DNA of 10,893 bases, taken from assembly GCA_027005175.1 (NCBI GenBank), contig JALTMC010000773.1, positions 1-10,893 on the forward strand. The letters run 5' to 3'. The notes under the pieces were generated by a model. The model was not told where the DNA came from. It was given only the letters and a program-made list of their open reading frames with translations, and ran no database searches. Both the position numbers and the translations under genes were made by a program. How positions within the stretch are numbered: the first letter of the stretch is position 1; the number at the start of each line of letters is the position of its first letter. Source of the stretch: Myxococcales bacterium. Its GTDB lineage: Bacteria; Myxococcota_C; UBA6777. Of this stretch, positions 1 to 6,387 are shown one piece after another.

Positions 1-4
1 GCCG

Positions 5-1855
5 ATGTGGCAGCTCTTGTTACTCGCTTCACGCACTCTCTATGACTTGTTTCCTTATATGGCTTTTTTGTTTGCGATGAGCACTGCGCTATGGGCCTTT
101 CAGCTACCTCACGGCTGGAACCAGACCTTCTTCTCCCTGGGCTTGATGGTTCTGGTTGTTCGTGTGGTTTGGATTCTCGGAGATTTTCTTTTTGCCGATG
201 ACTCTCGTGTCCGATTCCTCTCCAACTTAAAGGATGATTTTGCGCGTCGCTTTCGTCGAGTCTGTAAGGTCTTTGCTGGGTTTGCTTTTTTTTATATCCC
301 TTTTCTACAAGTTCTTGAGCAGCTAGGGTATTCGGAACCTTTCCTCTACCATTTACGCATTCTCTTCTATGGATTCCTGTTGGTCTCTTTGCTGGTGATC
401 TTTCTGAGCAAAGAAGACGTTCTCCAACTGATCCCAACAGACATCAAAATCGGACGAGGTCTTTTTATCTTTCTTGACCGCTTCTATCTGCTCGCTCTTC
501 TCTTGATGGTTGGGCTCTTTGCTCTCTATGTTGCTGGCTATATCAATCTCGCTACATATCTGGCCCGAAGCTCAGGACAAACCATTCTCCTGCTTATTGC
601 GGCTTATGCGATATATCAGCTTATCTGGACCTTTGGCTTGTGGGCGTTTGGATTTTCTCGTAAGGAAGCAGGGCTCGTTCATGTCGAAAAACGATGGGCA
701 CGCAACTTATTGCGCCTGACACGTTGGCTCTCTGGACTTATCTTGGCCTTTTTGGTGGTCTTTCTCTCCTTCGAAATCTGGGGAGTGGCCTATGGCTTTG
801 CCACCATCGCAAGCCTGTTTACCCGTCCTTTCTTTCATATCCAAAATACACAGATCACTTTGCTCTCTCTGCTTAAATTTGTTTGCGCTATGGCTGCTTC
901 CATGTGGTTGTCGCGCTTCTTGAAAAGTAATCTGAGAGAGTTTGTATATCCAGCGTTGCGTATGTCTCTCGCCAACCAACACGCCGCCAACACTGTTGTT
1001 GGTTATGTTGTCTTTGTTGTTGGATTGCTCTTTGGCTTGCAATGGATGGGAGTCGGAATTGGTATTCTAGCTGTCTTTGCTGGTGTTATCGGTATTGGTG
1101 TCGGTTTTGGTTTGCAAAATATTGCCAACAACTTTATCTCCGGTATGATCTTGACGTTTGGTCAACCCATCAAAGTGAGTGATGTTATCGAAGTGGGTGG
1201 TGTGGTTGGAATTGTGAGAGAGATTAGTCCTCGCAGCACAACCATTGAAACCAATGATGGCAAGTTAATCCTGGTGCCCAATGCAGATATCCTCACCACC
1301 AAAGTGATCAACTGGAGCCTGGGGCCCTCTTATATTTATGCACAACTCAAAATCGGCGTGGCCTACGGTAGCAACGTCTCTTTGGTACGTGCCACAATGG
1401 TACAAATCGCACGTGAGCATGAACAGGTCGTGCAAGTACCACCTCCCTTTGTACGATTTGAAGACTTTGGTTCCAGCTCTCTTGATTTTGAATTATGGGC
1501 CGGAATTAATAACCCCATGCAGCGGTTCGATATCTTAAGTGACCTGCGATTTGAAGTGGAACGCAAATTTGAAGAACTCGGCATAGTTATTGCTTTTCCA
1601 CAGCAAGACCTTCACCTGAATACAGAACTGGAAGAGGTCTTGATTCATTCTCTGAAAACCGAAACTCCCAAAGCTATCGAACCCTTCGAGGTTTTGGATG
1701 ACAATGGTAAAGAGAGCAACACCAACAAAGCAAGTCATGTTGATGACAAAAAGTCACAGGTTGAGTCAACAGAACCGTCCTCTCTTTCGAGTGATGGAGA
1801 ACGCTGGATTGTTTCCGAATCTGGCCACTCTTCTACCCCGTCCACACAGGATTAA
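5..1855 (+). CDS. MscS-family mechanosensitive ion channel, large multi-TM type
   Basis: Inner-membrane channel expected to open under membrane tension and release solutes during hypo-osmotic shock. The N-terminal half is a series of hydrophobic segments (about residues 12-60, 85-135, 157-180, 192-216, 238-268, 285-303, 330-350). The MscS core follows: a Gly/Ala-rich pore helix at about 351-381 ending in GLQNIANNFISG, then the beta domain with FGQPIKVSDVIEV, the NDGK turn and LVPNADIL, and the closing motif FPQQDLHL near 531-538. At 616 residues it is about twice the size of E. coli MscS, as in the large MscK/YbdG-like members. Residues about 541-616 form a polar, Ser/Glu/Asp-rich tail outside the family core. 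The frame is open to the left edge, so the ATG at 5 may not be the true start. The next gene begins 7 bases after its stop, so the two are probably co-transcribed. Family call is firm; subtype and start are not. Confidence 0.92.
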   Translation: MWQLLLLASRTLYDLFPYMAFLFAMSTALWAFQLPHGWNQTFFSLGLMVLVVRVVWILGDFLFADDSRVRFLSNLKDDFARRFRRVCKVFAGFAFFYIPFLQVLEQLGYSEPFLYHLRILFYGFLLVSLLVIFLSKEDVLQLIPTDIKIGRGLFIFLDRFYLLALLLMVGLFALYVAGYINLATYLARSSGQTILLLIAAYAIYQLIWTFGLWAFGFSRKEAGLVHVEKRWARNLLRLTRWLSGLILAFLVVFLSFEIWGVAYGFATIASLFTRPFFHIQNTQITLLSLLKFVCAMAASMWLSRFLKSNLREFVYPALRMSLANQHAANTVVGYVVFVVGLLFGLQWMGVGIGILAVFAGVIGIGVGFGLQNIANNFISGMILTFGQPIKVSDVIEVGGVVGIVREISPRSTTIETNDGKLILVPNADILTTKVINWSLGPSYIYAQLKIGVAYGSNVSLVRATMVQIAREHEQVVQVPPPFVRFEDFGSSSLDFELWAGINNPMQRFDILSDLRFEVERKFEELGIVIAFPQQDLHLNTELEEVLIHSLKTETPKAIEPFEVLDDNGKESNTNKASHVDDKKSQVESTEPSSLSSDGERWIVSESGHSSTPSTQD

Positions 1856-1862
1856 ATGACAT

Positions 1863-2441
1863 ATGCGGTACAACCGACTGAGAAAGTTAAAGAACGATAC
1901 GTACCTGAGCGTGGTAGGGCTGGGAATCCTAACTTTGGCTCTTTGTACCACAGGCTGTGTTCCCAAACAGGTCAAACCCAAAAGGGCCTCGGTGACGCCG
2001 CTCTACGCTATCTCTTTACCCCAACTCAATACTGTCGATTTCCCTTTCTCTGCCTTGCGTGGAAAGGTCGCTGTTGTCGATTTTTTTGCTAGCTACTGCA
2101 TGCCCTGCCTGCATATTATTCCCAAGCTTAAAAAACTTTACCTGATGAATCGACAAAAGGGCTTTCTTGTCGTAGGTGTAGCACTGGATCGTCAGGTAAG
2201 CCAGATCCTCAAGCCGTTTGTAAACTACCTGCAAATTGATTATCCTGTCTTGGTTGCCAACGCGACGATCTATCGAGGCACAACGATTTTTGGAAGAATA
2301 CAACGTATCCCTCACAGCGTTTTGATTGATCGATGTGGTCGAGTCCGACGTGTTTTTGTTGGTGTTCCAAATATGAAGGTCATGGAAACTGAGGTTCAAA
2401 GATTGTTGGAACAGAAAGCGAGTGCCTGCTCAGGAACGTAG
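1863..2441 (+). CDS. TlpA-like thioredoxin-fold lipoprotein
   Basis: Probable periplasmic, membrane-anchored thiol-disulfide protein. A basic N-terminus and hydrophobic stretch (about residues 14-28) lead to TTGC with Cys32 as candidate lipidation site. Position -3 is Thr rather than the usual Leu, so the lipobox is plausible but not ideal. The thioredoxin domain follows: KVAVVDFFASYCMPC with the CxxC pair at Cys79/Cys82, LVVGVALD, and the cis-proline region RIPHSVLID (Pro150). The pattern matches TlpA/ResA/AhpC-TSA-type proteins that reduce periplasmic disulfides, for example in cytochrome c maturation; no cytochrome biogenesis gene is nearby, so the substrate is unknown. At 192 residues it is a normal length. 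The start lies 7 bases after the MscS stop with only a weak AGGA upstream, suggesting translational coupling. The last codons and the stop lie inside the first copy of the following 72/73-base repeat, so the C-terminal ACSGT is encoded by repeat DNA. Confidence 0.85.
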   Translation: MRYNRLRKLKNDTYLSVVGLGILTLALCTTGCVPKQVKPKRASVTPLYAISLPQLNTVDFPFSALRGKVAVVDFFASYCMPCLHIIPKLKKLYLMNRQKGFLVVGVALDRQVSQILKPFVNYLQIDYPVLVANATIYRGTTIFGRIQRIPHSVLIDRCGRVRRVFVGVPNMKVMETEVQRLLEQKASACSGT

Positions 2442-2615
2442 AGGGCTCTCATGGAACACCAAGAGGAGACGGATTGAACTTGGTTTACAGAAACTACCTG
2501 CTCGGGAACATAGAGGGCTCTCGTGGAACACCAAGAGGAGACGGATTGAACTTGATTTACAGAAAACTGCCTGCTCGGGAACGTAGAGGGCTCTCGTGGA
2601 ATACCAAGAAGAGAC
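2425..2615 (+). repeat. Tandem array, 72/73-base unit, about 2.6 copies
   Basis: Copies begin at 2425, 2497 and 2570 with CCTGCTC(A/G)GGAAC. The first two are complete (72 and 73 bases); the third stops after about 46 bases. Copies differ by a few substitutions and one indel. Each carries GAACRTAGAGGGCTCTC, in which AGAGGGCTCT is a short palindrome; in the third copy ACG and CGT extend the arms around a bulged T. Copy 1 contains the stop codon of the thioredoxin lipoprotein (2439-2441). The ACAGAAA preceding copies 2 and 3 also occurs before copy 1, inside the coding sequence. No spacers separate the copies, so this is not CRISPR. The array fills most of the 239-base gap before queC. Confidence 0.9.
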
Positions 2616-2680
2616 ACAGAAGGATGCTTTGGTGGGAACTGACGCAATTTTCACAAACAATAAGAGAAGGAGAATAGGGA

Positions 2681-3379
2681 ATGACCGACAGGCCGAAGGC
2701 TGTCGTGCTGTTAAGCGGTGGGCTCGATTCCACAACTTGCCTGGCGATCGCATTGTCTCAAGGTTTTGACGTTTATGCGCTGAGCTTTCGTTATGGCCAA
2801 CGTCACGAACATGAACTCAAAATGGCTGCACAAATCGCAGCACAAACCGGTGTGATAGAACATCGTATTGTCGATATCGACCTGCGTGCTTTTGGTGGAT
2901 CTGCTCTCACCGATGATGCTTTTGAGGTCCCCAAAGACCGCTCCATCAACGAAATGGAGGATAGCATCCCTGTTACTTATGTTCCTGCTCGAAATACCGT
3001 ATTTTTGTCTTATGCTCTGGCTTGGGCTGAGGTCCTCTCCTGTTTTTCTATCTTTATTGGAGTCAATGCCCTCGATTACTCTGGCTATCCCGACTGTCGT
3101 CCCGAATTTATCGAAGCATTCGAGAATATGGCAAATCTCGCGACCAAAGCTGCTGTGGAGGGACAAAGGAAACTCAGCATTCACACTCCACTGCTACACA
3201 TGACGAAAGCTCAGATTGTTGCTACGGGGTTATCTTTGGGTGTCGATTACTCCTTAACATCGACGTGTTACGACCCCACAGAGGATGGGAGAGCATGCGG
3301 CTCTTGCGATGCTTGCTTGCTTCGACGCAAAGGTTTCGCAGAAAATCAAATGGAAGATCCAATCCCATATTTGATTTAA
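2681..3379 (+). CDS. queC: 7-cyano-7-deazaguanine synthase QueC
   Basis: Converts 7-carboxy-7-deazaguanine to preQ0 with ATP and ammonia, a cytosolic step of queuosine (tRNA) and other 7-deazaguanine pathways. The N-terminus has the PP-loop ATP-binding motif SGGLDST (residues 12-18), then [11 protein letters not shown], the family motifs VPARNT (101-106) and [17 protein letters not shown] (127-143), and the C-terminal zinc site with Cys196, Cys206, Cys209 and Cys212 (CGSCDAC). At 232 residues it is full length with all key residues. AAGGAG at 2667-2672, eight bases before the ATG, supports the start. No other queuosine gene is in the window, so it appears to be an isolated pathway gene. I see no preQ1-type element upstream; the leader is occupied by the 72/73-base array. 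Confidence 0.96.
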   Translation: MTDRPKAVVLLSGGLDSTTCLAIALSQGFDVYALSFRYGQRHEHELKMAAQIAAQTGVIEHRIVDIDLRAFGGSALTDDAFEVPKDRSINEMEDSIPVTYVPARNTVFLSYALAWAEVLSCFSIFIGVNALDYSGYPDCRPEFIEAFENMANLATKAAVEGQRKLSIHTPLLHMTKAQIVATGLSLGVDYSLTSTCYDPTEDGRACGSCDACLLRRKGFAENQMEDPIPYLI

Positions 3380-3481
3380 ACAATGCTTGCTCTACAGAGT
3401 CGCGAGTTACAAGCTAGGAGTCGAGAGACAAACATGGATTCCTGACCGAAACTCGCAACCACAACTTCGTGGCTGAGTACA

Positions 3482-3835
3482 ATGATACCAAAAACACCGG
3501 TTCCTGAGGTCTCTGTCCCTCCAATGGAAGACATTTCATCGGTAGAATATGAGCTTCTCATCCAGCTTTTGTTTGAAGAAAATGTTAGCCGAAACCAACA
3601 GTTTGAACGCTTTGAAGACCCTCATTACAAACGTCTGCATCGCATCTCCAAACACCTGAAAGGATTGCATCGTGACCTGTTGCATCCCAACGGTGAATAC
3701 TGGATTGAAGAGATTGAAAAACAGACGATCTGTCTTCATCTCCATCGACCGGATGTTGGCCTTGCCCGCAAAGTCTTCCTCTCCTTCACAGAATGGGAGC
3801 TTCTTCAACACCCAAGCTGGGAAGAAGCACTCTGA
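3482..3835 (+). CDS. Uncharacterised 117-residue protein
   Basis: I do not recognise this protein. It is soluble, with no signal peptide or membrane segment. A Pro/Val-rich N-terminus (1-18) precedes a mixed region rich in His, Leu, Glu and Lys, with KRLHRISKHLKGLHRD at about 50-65 probably helical, and it ends in a Trp/Glu-rich stretch. An in-frame stop just upstream (TGA at 3443-3445) fixes the maximum length. There is no clear Shine-Dalgarno before the ATG at 3482, and Met15 (3524) is an alternative start. It lies 102 bases after queC on the same strand. Codon use resembles its neighbours, which is the main reason to think it is real. Function unknown. Confidence 0.6.
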   Translation: MIPKTPVPEVSVPPMEDISSVEYELLIQLLFEENVSRNQQFERFEDPHYKRLHRISKHLKGLHRDLLHPNGEYWIEEIEKQTICLHLHRPDVGLARKVFLSFTEWELLQHPSWEEAL

Positions 3836-3869
3836 AAAAATCCTGGATTGATCGTACTGTGTGAGATCT

Positions 3870-3899
3870 TTGACAGTCTATGTCATGACTGACTATGAT
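3870..3899 (+). promoter_or_regulatory. Candidate sigma-70 promoter for the lytic transglycosylase
   Basis: TTGACA at 3870-3875 is a perfect -35 consensus. TATGAT at 3894-3899 is one base from the -10 consensus. The spacer is 18 bases. Transcription would start near 3906, just before the 21-base array, giving a leader of about 150 bases to the ATG at 4056. The spacer also contains the short inverted repeat AGTC/GACT around TATGTCAT. Confidence 0.55.
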
Positions 3900-3911
3900 T
3901 GAGCCGACTTC

Positions 3912-4043
3912 TTGAATGAGGTCGTCGGCCACTTGAACGAGGTCGTCGGCCACTTGAATGAGGTCGTCGGTCGCTTGAACGAGGTCATCGGCCACTTGAA
4001 TGAGGTCGTCGGTCGCTTGAACGAGGTCGTCGGCCACTTGAAC
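3912..4043 (+). repeat. Tandem array, 21-base unit, six copies plus a partial seventh
   Basis: Units start at 3912, 3933, 3954, 3975, 3996 and 4017, with the beginning of a seventh at 4038. Each reads TTGAAY GAGGTC RTCGG followed by CCAC or TCGC. The AAT/AAC difference alternates strictly over units 1-6, and units 3-4 match units 5-6 except for one base, so the array probably grew by 42-base dimers. The unit is seven codons and is open in frame with the downstream gene, where it would read LNEVVG(H/R). The array may instead be a structured leader between the promoter and the ATG at 4056. Confidence 0.92.
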
Positions 4044-4055
4044 GCAGAATTCCTT

Positions 4056-5852
4056 ATGTATCCATTGTATCTTTTTTTTATTTTTGGATTCTATGCCTGT
4101 TTTGGGTGGGGGTGCACCCCACAACACAAACAGTTAAGGGTCGTCCCAACTTCATATCCTGTTCCGACGAGCCGTGCTGTTAAAACTGCTCCTTCTCCCA
4201 CGTCAAAGCCTGTAAAACAGCAAAGCAGAGTTATTGAAAATCCTGTATCACAGTCAGTTGTTGAAAAGCCTTCATCACGATCTGTTGTTGAAAAGCCTTC
4301 ATCACGCTCCGTTGTTGAAAAGCCTTCATCACGATCTGTTGTTGAAAAGCCTTCATCACGCTCCGTTGTTGTGAAGTCTGTATCACGCTCCGTTGTTGTG
4401 AAGTCTGTATCACGCTCCGTTGTTGTGAGAAAGCCTGTATCGCGGTTCGTTGTGAGAAAGCCTGCATTACGATCTATTCTTGCGAAAGTGAAGTCGGGCA
4501 AGATTGTGAGGGTGGTGAGGCCAAGATTGGTTCAGCGAAAGCGTCGGCGTATTCGTCGTTCATCGTTTGTATACCCTGCACTTAAAATTCCGATGAAGGC
4601 ACCTGGATTTAAGAGGGTCTTTCGTCACTATAGTAGACAGCGATGGAGTTTTACCTGGATTGTTCTGAAGCGTTTGACACGTTATGAGAGGTTGTTTAAG
4701 TCGATCTTTAAAAGACACGGTGTTCCACTCGGTTTGATGATGCTTGCTGGCAATGAGTCGAGCTTTTTGCTGCGGTTGCATTCGAGAAAACGTGCGATGG
4801 GTATGTGGCAGATTATGTCGCACACGGGGCGTCGTTTTGGGCTTAAGATTACGTCCTGGGTTGATGAGCGACGCGATGTCGTGAAAGCCACTCATGCCAT
4901 GATCCATTATATGAAGTGGCTTTATCGAAGGTATCGCAGTTGGCCTCTTGTTATCGCAGCTTATAACTGTGGGGAAGGCTGTGTGGACAAGATCATAAAA
5001 CGATGTCCCAAGATGTCTTTTTGGCAGATGCGTCAAACTGGGAGATGTCGAGTACCACGTGAAACAAGGTTGCATGTCCCACGTTTTTTTACCCTTGTTC
5101 ATTATTGGCGGAATCCTCCGAAGAATCGACGTATGCCAAAGCCCTTTCCTGCTGTTCGTTGGCGTGTGGTTCGCACGCCGGGACCGGTCTCTTTGCAAGC
5201 GGTAGGAAAAGCGACAGGGCTCTCTGTCAAAGAGCTGCGTTTTTACAATCCAGAGTTATCTTCCTGGGCGACGCCTCCGGGTCGTCGTTATCCGCTCCGT
5301 ATTCCCCACAAATGTGTGCAAAAGGTTCAACATTTCTTTCGAAGAAAAAAGACCCATCTTAAGCTCTTGTCTGTGCGTGTCTCTCCGCGAGCATCATTGC
5401 GTAAAATCGCTGCGCAATTTGGCGTCCGTGTTCGTATTTTAAAACAAGTCAACCATGTTTGGAACAACAAAGATTTACGCAAACGTCGTTATTTGATTGT
5501 GCCCAAGGCTACAGCGAAGAAGCGTTGGCGATGTCGTCGAATGCTATGGGCGCTCTCCTCTTCCACTCGAAGATTCCGACGTCGCTATCCTCCTTCCTGG
5601 TTATGGAAGCATTGGCCCGGTCGGCTTGCACGTTTGCGCAGGCTACGACTTCGACGCTTGCGACGCTTGCAAAAATCTTGTTATAAAGTACGTCGTGGTG
5701 AAACCATCCAATCGGTTACAAAAAAACTCAAGTTGCCCAAGAAGAAGTTGTTGCGCTTAAATCCCAAAATGAAGCGTATCGTTCAGGGGATCTGGCTGCG
5801 TTTGGCAAAGCGAGCCCGGTGTCCTGGCAAGGGCAAAAAGCGACTTGGGTAA
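4056..5852 (+). CDS. MltD-like lytic transglycosylase with LysM domains, extremely basic
   Basis: Peptidoglycan-cleaving exported enzyme. From the ATG at 4056 it has 598 residues. A hydrophobic leader (1-19) ends at Cys20 (GWGC, an imperfect lipobox), so a lipoprotein is possible. A Ser/Val/Lys repeat region (67-139) and a basic linker lead to the SLT domain: AGNESSF with catalytic Glu234, AMGMWQIM (247-254), TGRRFGL, DERRDVVKAT and AAYNCGEG (301-308), matching MltD-type enzymes. A degenerate LysM of the kind that follows SLT in MltD (about 368-417, FYNPELSSWATPPG), a second LysM-like segment (433-484) and a LysM at 541-585 (KVRRGETIQSV) should bind glycan. By my count it has about 153 Lys+Arg against 17 Asp+Glu. 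The frame stays open back through the 21-base array to a TTG at 3912. I prefer 4056 because it puts the hydrophobic leader at the N-terminus, although no good Shine-Dalgarno is visible there. Confidence 0.88.
   Translation: MYPLYLFFIFGFYACFGWGCTPQHKQLRVVPTSYPVPTSRAVKTAPSPTSKPVKQQSRVIENPVSQSVVEKPSSRSVVEKPSSRSVVEKPSSRSVVEKPSSRSVVVKSVSRSVVVKSVSRSVVVRKPVSRFVVRKPALRSILAKVKSGKIVRVVRPRLVQRKRRRIRRSSFVYPALKIPMKAPGFKRVFRHYSRQRWSFTWIVLKRLTRYERLFKSIFKRHGVPLGLMMLAGNESSFLLRLHSRKRAMGMWQIMSHTGRRFGLKITSWVDERRDVVKATHAMIHYMKWLYRRYRSWPLVIAAYNCGEGCVDKIIKRCPKMSFWQMRQTGRCRVPRETRLHVPRFFTLVHYWRNPPKNRRMPKPFPAVRWRVVRTPGPVSLQAVGKATGLSVKELRFYNPELSSWATPPGRRYPLRIPHKCVQKVQHFFRRKKTHLKLLSVRVSPRASLRKIAAQFGVRVRILKQVNHVWNNKDLRKRRYLIVPKATAKKRWRCRRMLWALSSSTRRFRRRYPPSWLWKHWPGRLARLRRLRLRRLRRLQKSCYKVRRGETIQSVTKKLKLPKKKLLRLNPKMKRIVQGIWLRLAKRARCPGKGKKRLG
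4254..4472 (+). repeat. In-frame 27-base tandem repeat encoding SVVEKPSSR-type units
   Basis: Six 27-base units run from 4254 to 4415, then a 30-base variant (4416-4445) and a diverged 27-base unit (4446-4472). Units 1-4 encode SVVEKPSSR, units 5-6 SVVVKSVSR and the last two VVRKP variants. Among units 2-4, TCT...CGC and TCC...CGA forms alternate, suggesting 54-base dimers. The product is a flexible, repetitive, basic linker between the membrane anchor and the transglycosylase domain. Confidence 0.9.
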
Positions 5853-5934
5853 AGAAGCTTGGGTAAAGAAGCTTGGGTAAAGAAGCTTGGGTAAAGAAGC
5901 TTGGGTAAAGAAACTTGGGTAAAGAAACTTGGGT
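5837..5934 (+). repeat. Tandem array, 14-base unit, about seven copies
   Basis: AAAGAAGCTTGGGT is repeated exactly at 5851, 5865, 5879 and 5893. It recurs with one change (AAAGAAACTTGGGT) at 5907 and 5921. A degenerate copy at 5837-5850 forms the end of the transglycosylase coding sequence, whose TAA (5850-5852) lies on the junction between copies. A seventh partial copy after 5934 has become the ribosome binding site of the next gene. Since 14 is not a multiple of three and every copy has TAA, reading through in any frame soon meets a stop. Confidence 0.95.
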
Positions 5935-5941
5935 AAGGGAG
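5935..5941 (+). promoter_or_regulatory. Ribosome binding site of the DoxX-family gene
   Basis: AAGGGAG lies six bases before the ATG at 5948. It directly follows the last full copy of the 14-base array and begins where that copy's successor diverges (GGGTAAGGGAG instead of GGGTAAAGAAG), so the site seems to have been made from repeat sequence. It supports 5948 as the start. Confidence 0.7.
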
Positions 5942-5947
5942 TAACAT

Positions 5948-6343
5948 ATGTCGTATGATACGGGTTTTATGGGCTTGGTCACAGGTAGATTGGCCCGCAT
6001 TCTGTTTGCGTTACCGTTTGGTGTTTTTGGTGCTTTTCATTGGATGGGGGCATCGAAGATGGTGGGGATGGTTCCCAACTGGGTGCCCGGTCCTGCTGTG
6101 ATGTGGATCTATGCTACAGGTGCTGTCCTTGTGATGGGATGTTTATGTTTTATCACAGGTAAGTTTACGCTTTGGGCTGGCATCGCTCTTGGCAGCATGC
6201 TTCTTGTCTTTGCTCTGACCATTCATCTTCCTACAGTCATGAGTGCAGGCGGTATGGAAAAGCAAGTAGCGATGCTCAATATGCTCAAAGATATCGCACT
6301 GGCAGGTGCTGCCTATTCTATGGGTGGTGAGGCAGCGTTGTAG
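5948..6343 (+). CDS. DoxX-family membrane protein
   Basis: A 131-residue integral membrane protein with four hydrophobic segments (about residues 13-32, 49-70, 72-92 and 110-125). The pattern matches the DoxX family: a first helix followed by GAFHWMGA with His31, then VPNWVPGP at the second helix, and a His93 after the third (TIHLP). Members are linked to respiratory or redox membrane complexes, but most, like this one, have no assigned substrate. The start is supported by AAGGGAG six bases upstream. It follows the transglycosylase by 95 bases filled by the 14-base array, and I see no terminator or promoter between them, so they may share a transcript. Family call fairly good; role unknown. 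Confidence 0.78.
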   Translation: MSYDTGFMGLVTGRLARILFALPFGVFGAFHWMGASKMVGMVPNWVPGPAVMWIYATGAVLVMGCLCFITGKFTLWAGIALGSMLLVFALTIHLPTVMSAGGMEKQVAMLNMLKDIALAGAAYSMGGEAAL

Positions 6344-6387
6344 AGAGTTTTCTTCCCATTCGAAGCAAGAAGTCTGAACCCAAAATC

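Noticed and set aside
2425-2615. Possible CRISPR array
   Set aside because: Copies are directly adjacent, with no unique spacers, and vary along their length; there are no cas genes.
2616-2680. preQ1 riboswitch before queC
   Set aside because: I found no short hairpin plus A-rich tail of the class I type next to the ribosome binding site; the stretch is short and featureless.
3380-3481. Terminator after queC
   Set aside because: GCGAGTT (3402-3408) and AACTCGC (3450-3456) can pair, but the loop is 41 bases and no T-run follows.
3912-4043. CRISPR-like or origin-type iterons
   Set aside because: 21-base units abut without spacers, and there is no replication initiator gene or AT-rich melting region beside them.
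3786-4127. Minus-strand reading frame through the 21-base array encoding ADDLVQ-type repeats
   Set aside because: It is open only because a 21-base repeat without stops keeps frames open; it runs antisense to the end of the 117-residue gene and to the transglycosylase start, and repeat variants change amino acids in this frame.
4091-4501. Minus-strand Thr/Asp/Arg repeat protein opposite the transglycosylase linker
   Set aside because: It mirrors the 27-base coding repeat; the plus strand leads into a complete, recognisable enzyme.
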